Positions 5,472 through 6,621 of a stretch of 6,621 nt of DNA are shown one piece after another. The stretch is from RGIG9079 sp964567845. Its GTDB lineage: Bacteria > Bacteroidota > Bacteroidia > Bacteroidales > Marinifilaceae. How positions within the stretch are numbered: position 1 is the stretch's first letter; each line of letters begins with the position of its first letter. The stretch lies in assembly GCA_964567845.1 (NCBI GenBank), contig CAZMOG010000090.1, positions 1 to 6,621 of the forward strand. The letters are read 5' to 3'. Made by a program: the position numbers and the translations under genes. The notes below the pieces were generated by a model. It was not told the origin of the DNA. It made no database searches and saw only the letters and a list, made by a program, of their open reading frames with translations.

Positions 5472-6621
5472 ATGAAAAGAGTTATTTTAATGTTGTTGTC
5501 GTCTCTATTTTGGATTGGAGTACATGCACAAAATTCAACAATTCTGATAACGCAATCCGGATTGCCGTATGAGTCACAGACATGGTTTTATAGTGGCTAT
5601 GGAAATTCTTTGCAAGGAGATAAGATAAAGAAAAATTGGGATGAGGGGAGACGAATAACGTCGGTTGCTTATACATCCAATGGGTGGTTTGTTACTATGG
5701 CAAAGAATAGTGGATATACTGCACAAGTATATTATAATGATTATGCTTGGCCTGGGGATTGGATCAAAAAGTATTGGGCAGAGGACTATTACATAACTGA
5801 TATTTCTGTTGGAAACCGAAAATGGATGGTTGTAATGTCTAAGGGGACTAGTTACACAGATCAATTATGGAGATCCGGTAAATGGAATGTGGTTAAAGAG
5901 CAGATTAAAGAGAAATGGAACGAAGATTTCTATATTACCAAGGCAACTTGTAACGAAGGTGAATGGTTAATTGTAATGTCAAAAGGATGCGGAATGTCGG
6001 ATCAATCGTGGTCCAGACGTTCTACGTATGCAGATATAAAGAGCGTGATAAAAGAGTATTGGGATAAGGATTACTCATTAACTTTGCTTAATCAGGGAGA
6101 AGATGGTGTATATTTTGCTGTTATGTCTAAATTTGCTGATGGCTCGGAACCCGGTCAAAATTATGTGGTAGATCCTTCAAATCCATCGGATTACATTGAT
6201 AAACGTTGGGATGCCGGACACGATATTGTATATATTGGTGGAGCAGGAGCCGGCAATGGTGTAGAAACAACATTGGCTACAAATAACACTACAACTTCAA
6301 CTACGACAACCCCGACAAAAGGCAATACCGTTACAATGCCATATATGGGTGGTACTATGACCTCGACCATAAATCCGGATGGTTCAGGTGTAGTTGTAAC
6401 CGATATCCCATGTATGCACTGTAATAACGGACGATGCACAATGTGCTTTGGGACGGGAACTTTTGTGCATCCATATTTGGGAACTGCAATGCCATGTGGA
6501 ATGTGTAATATGGGAGCATGTAAATACTGCTTTGGTAAAGGACGAACCGTGACAACTAAACATTTTGCTCCGGGCGAGGCTGCTGCTTATTTACAGGCCA
6601 ATCGGGAGGTGAATAGTGGTT
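5472..6621 (+). CDS. Exported DUF7477-like repeat protein with two DnaJ-type zinc motifs (3' end outside window)
   Basis: The reading frame is open from ATG 5472 to the window edge, giving 383 residues with no stop reached. A Sec signal peptide (residues 1-19, cleavage after GVHA) predicts export. Five repeats follow, centred on W56, W102, W149, W197 and W246. Each has the pattern IKxxW-(acidic)-x-x-Y-I-T, a short loop, then W-x-VVMSKG and (Y/M)-(T/S)-D-Q in the best units. This resembles DUF7477, which I recall from the C-termini of plant MUT9-like kinases and from bacterial proteins. A Thr-rich linker (266-282) leads to two four-cysteine motifs, C314/C317/C322/C325 and C342/C345/C350/C353. 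Each is CxxCx4CxxC followed by FGxG, as in DnaJ-type zinc modules. There is no J domain in the visible part. Function unknown; ligand binding by the repeats and zinc by the cysteines are inferred. It has its own promoter. Its leader (TTATAGAGCT before ATGAAAAG) resembles that of the lipoprotein gene. Confidence 0.82.
   Translation, partial: MKRVILMLLSSLFWIGVHAQNSTILITQSGLPYESQTWFYSGYGNSLQGDKIKKNWDEGRRITSVAYTSNGWFVTMAKNSGYTAQVYYNDYAWPGDWIKKYWAEDYYITDISVGNRKWMVVMSKGTSYTDQLWRSGKWNVVKEQIKEKWNEDFYITKATCNEGEWLIVMSKGCGMSDQSWSRRSTYADIKSVIKEYWDKDYSLTLLNQGEDGVYFAVMSKFADGSEPGQNYVVDPSNPSDYIDKRWDAGHDIVYIGGAGAGNGVETTLATNNTTTSTTTTPTKGNTVTMPYMGGTMTSTINPDGSGVVVTDIPCMHCNNGRCTMCFGTGTFVHPYLGTAMPCGMCNMGACKYCFGKGRTVTTKHFAPGEAAAYLQANREVNSG
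5625..6221 (+). repeat. Five Trp-centred protein repeats of about 46-49 residues
   Basis: Residues 52-250 of the exported protein are five degenerate units. The anchor tryptophans are spaced 46, 47, 48 and 49 residues apart. Units 2 and 3 are the most alike (MVVMSKGTSYTDQLW and LIVMSKGCGMSDQSW); unit 5 is truncated after its first strand. The units are diverged at the DNA level, so the duplication is old. A repeated beta fold such as a propeller is plausible. Confidence 0.75.

Noticed and set aside
5482..6555. Minus-strand open frames opposite the repeat-protein gene
   Set aside because: They have no family resemblance and lie wholly opposite a well-supported plus-strand gene with a signal peptide and conserved motifs.
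1..6621. tRNA, rRNA, transposase or integrase
   Set aside because: None recognised on either strand.

Overview
The window looks like a contig from a Bacteroidales bacterium, probably a gut-type metagenome assembly. Four things suggest this. The HtpG is of the short-linker Bacteroidetes type. There is a lipoprotein of the Bacteroidales 6-bladed beta-propeller family. The translation starts are A/T-rich and mostly lack a Shine-Dalgarno sequence. Finally, several matches to the Bacteroidetes promoter (TTTG, about 19 nt, TAnnTTTG) sit where promoters are expected. The base composition is AT-leaning. A run of 10 Ns inside htpG shows that the sequence is scaffolded.

Layout: (1) 2-478, the 3' end of a YbiT-like ABC-F ATPase, followed by a strong intrinsic terminator (514-558). 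(2) 585-2650, htpG, whose frame is interrupted only by the N gap. (3) 2674-3633, a two-gene minus-strand module encoding a DUF4160-like small protein and a DUF2442-plus-HTH protein. It is bracketed by two 35-bp direct repeats that each fold as a hairpin. Its promoter spacer holds a 20-bp near-palindrome that resembles the core of those hairpins. (4) 3693-5422, mntP (Mn2+ exporter) and, 11 nt later, a 6-bladed beta-propeller lipoprotein, probably one transcript. (5) 5472 to the window end, an exported protein with its own good promoter. It has five Trp-centred repeats resembling DUF7477, a Thr-rich linker, and two DnaJ-like four-cysteine motifs. It is cut off by the window edge.

The housekeeping genes (ABC-F, htpG, mntP) look vertically inherited. 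The minus-strand module looks like an insertion: it is in the opposite orientation, self-contained, and flanked by duplicated sequence. The points most worth following up are the shared palindrome/hairpin family around that module, the repeat-plus-zinc-motif exported protein, the loss of the usual Walker B glutamate in the ABC-F protein, and a strand-biased octamer (GGGCGAGG, eight copies, all on the plus strand).
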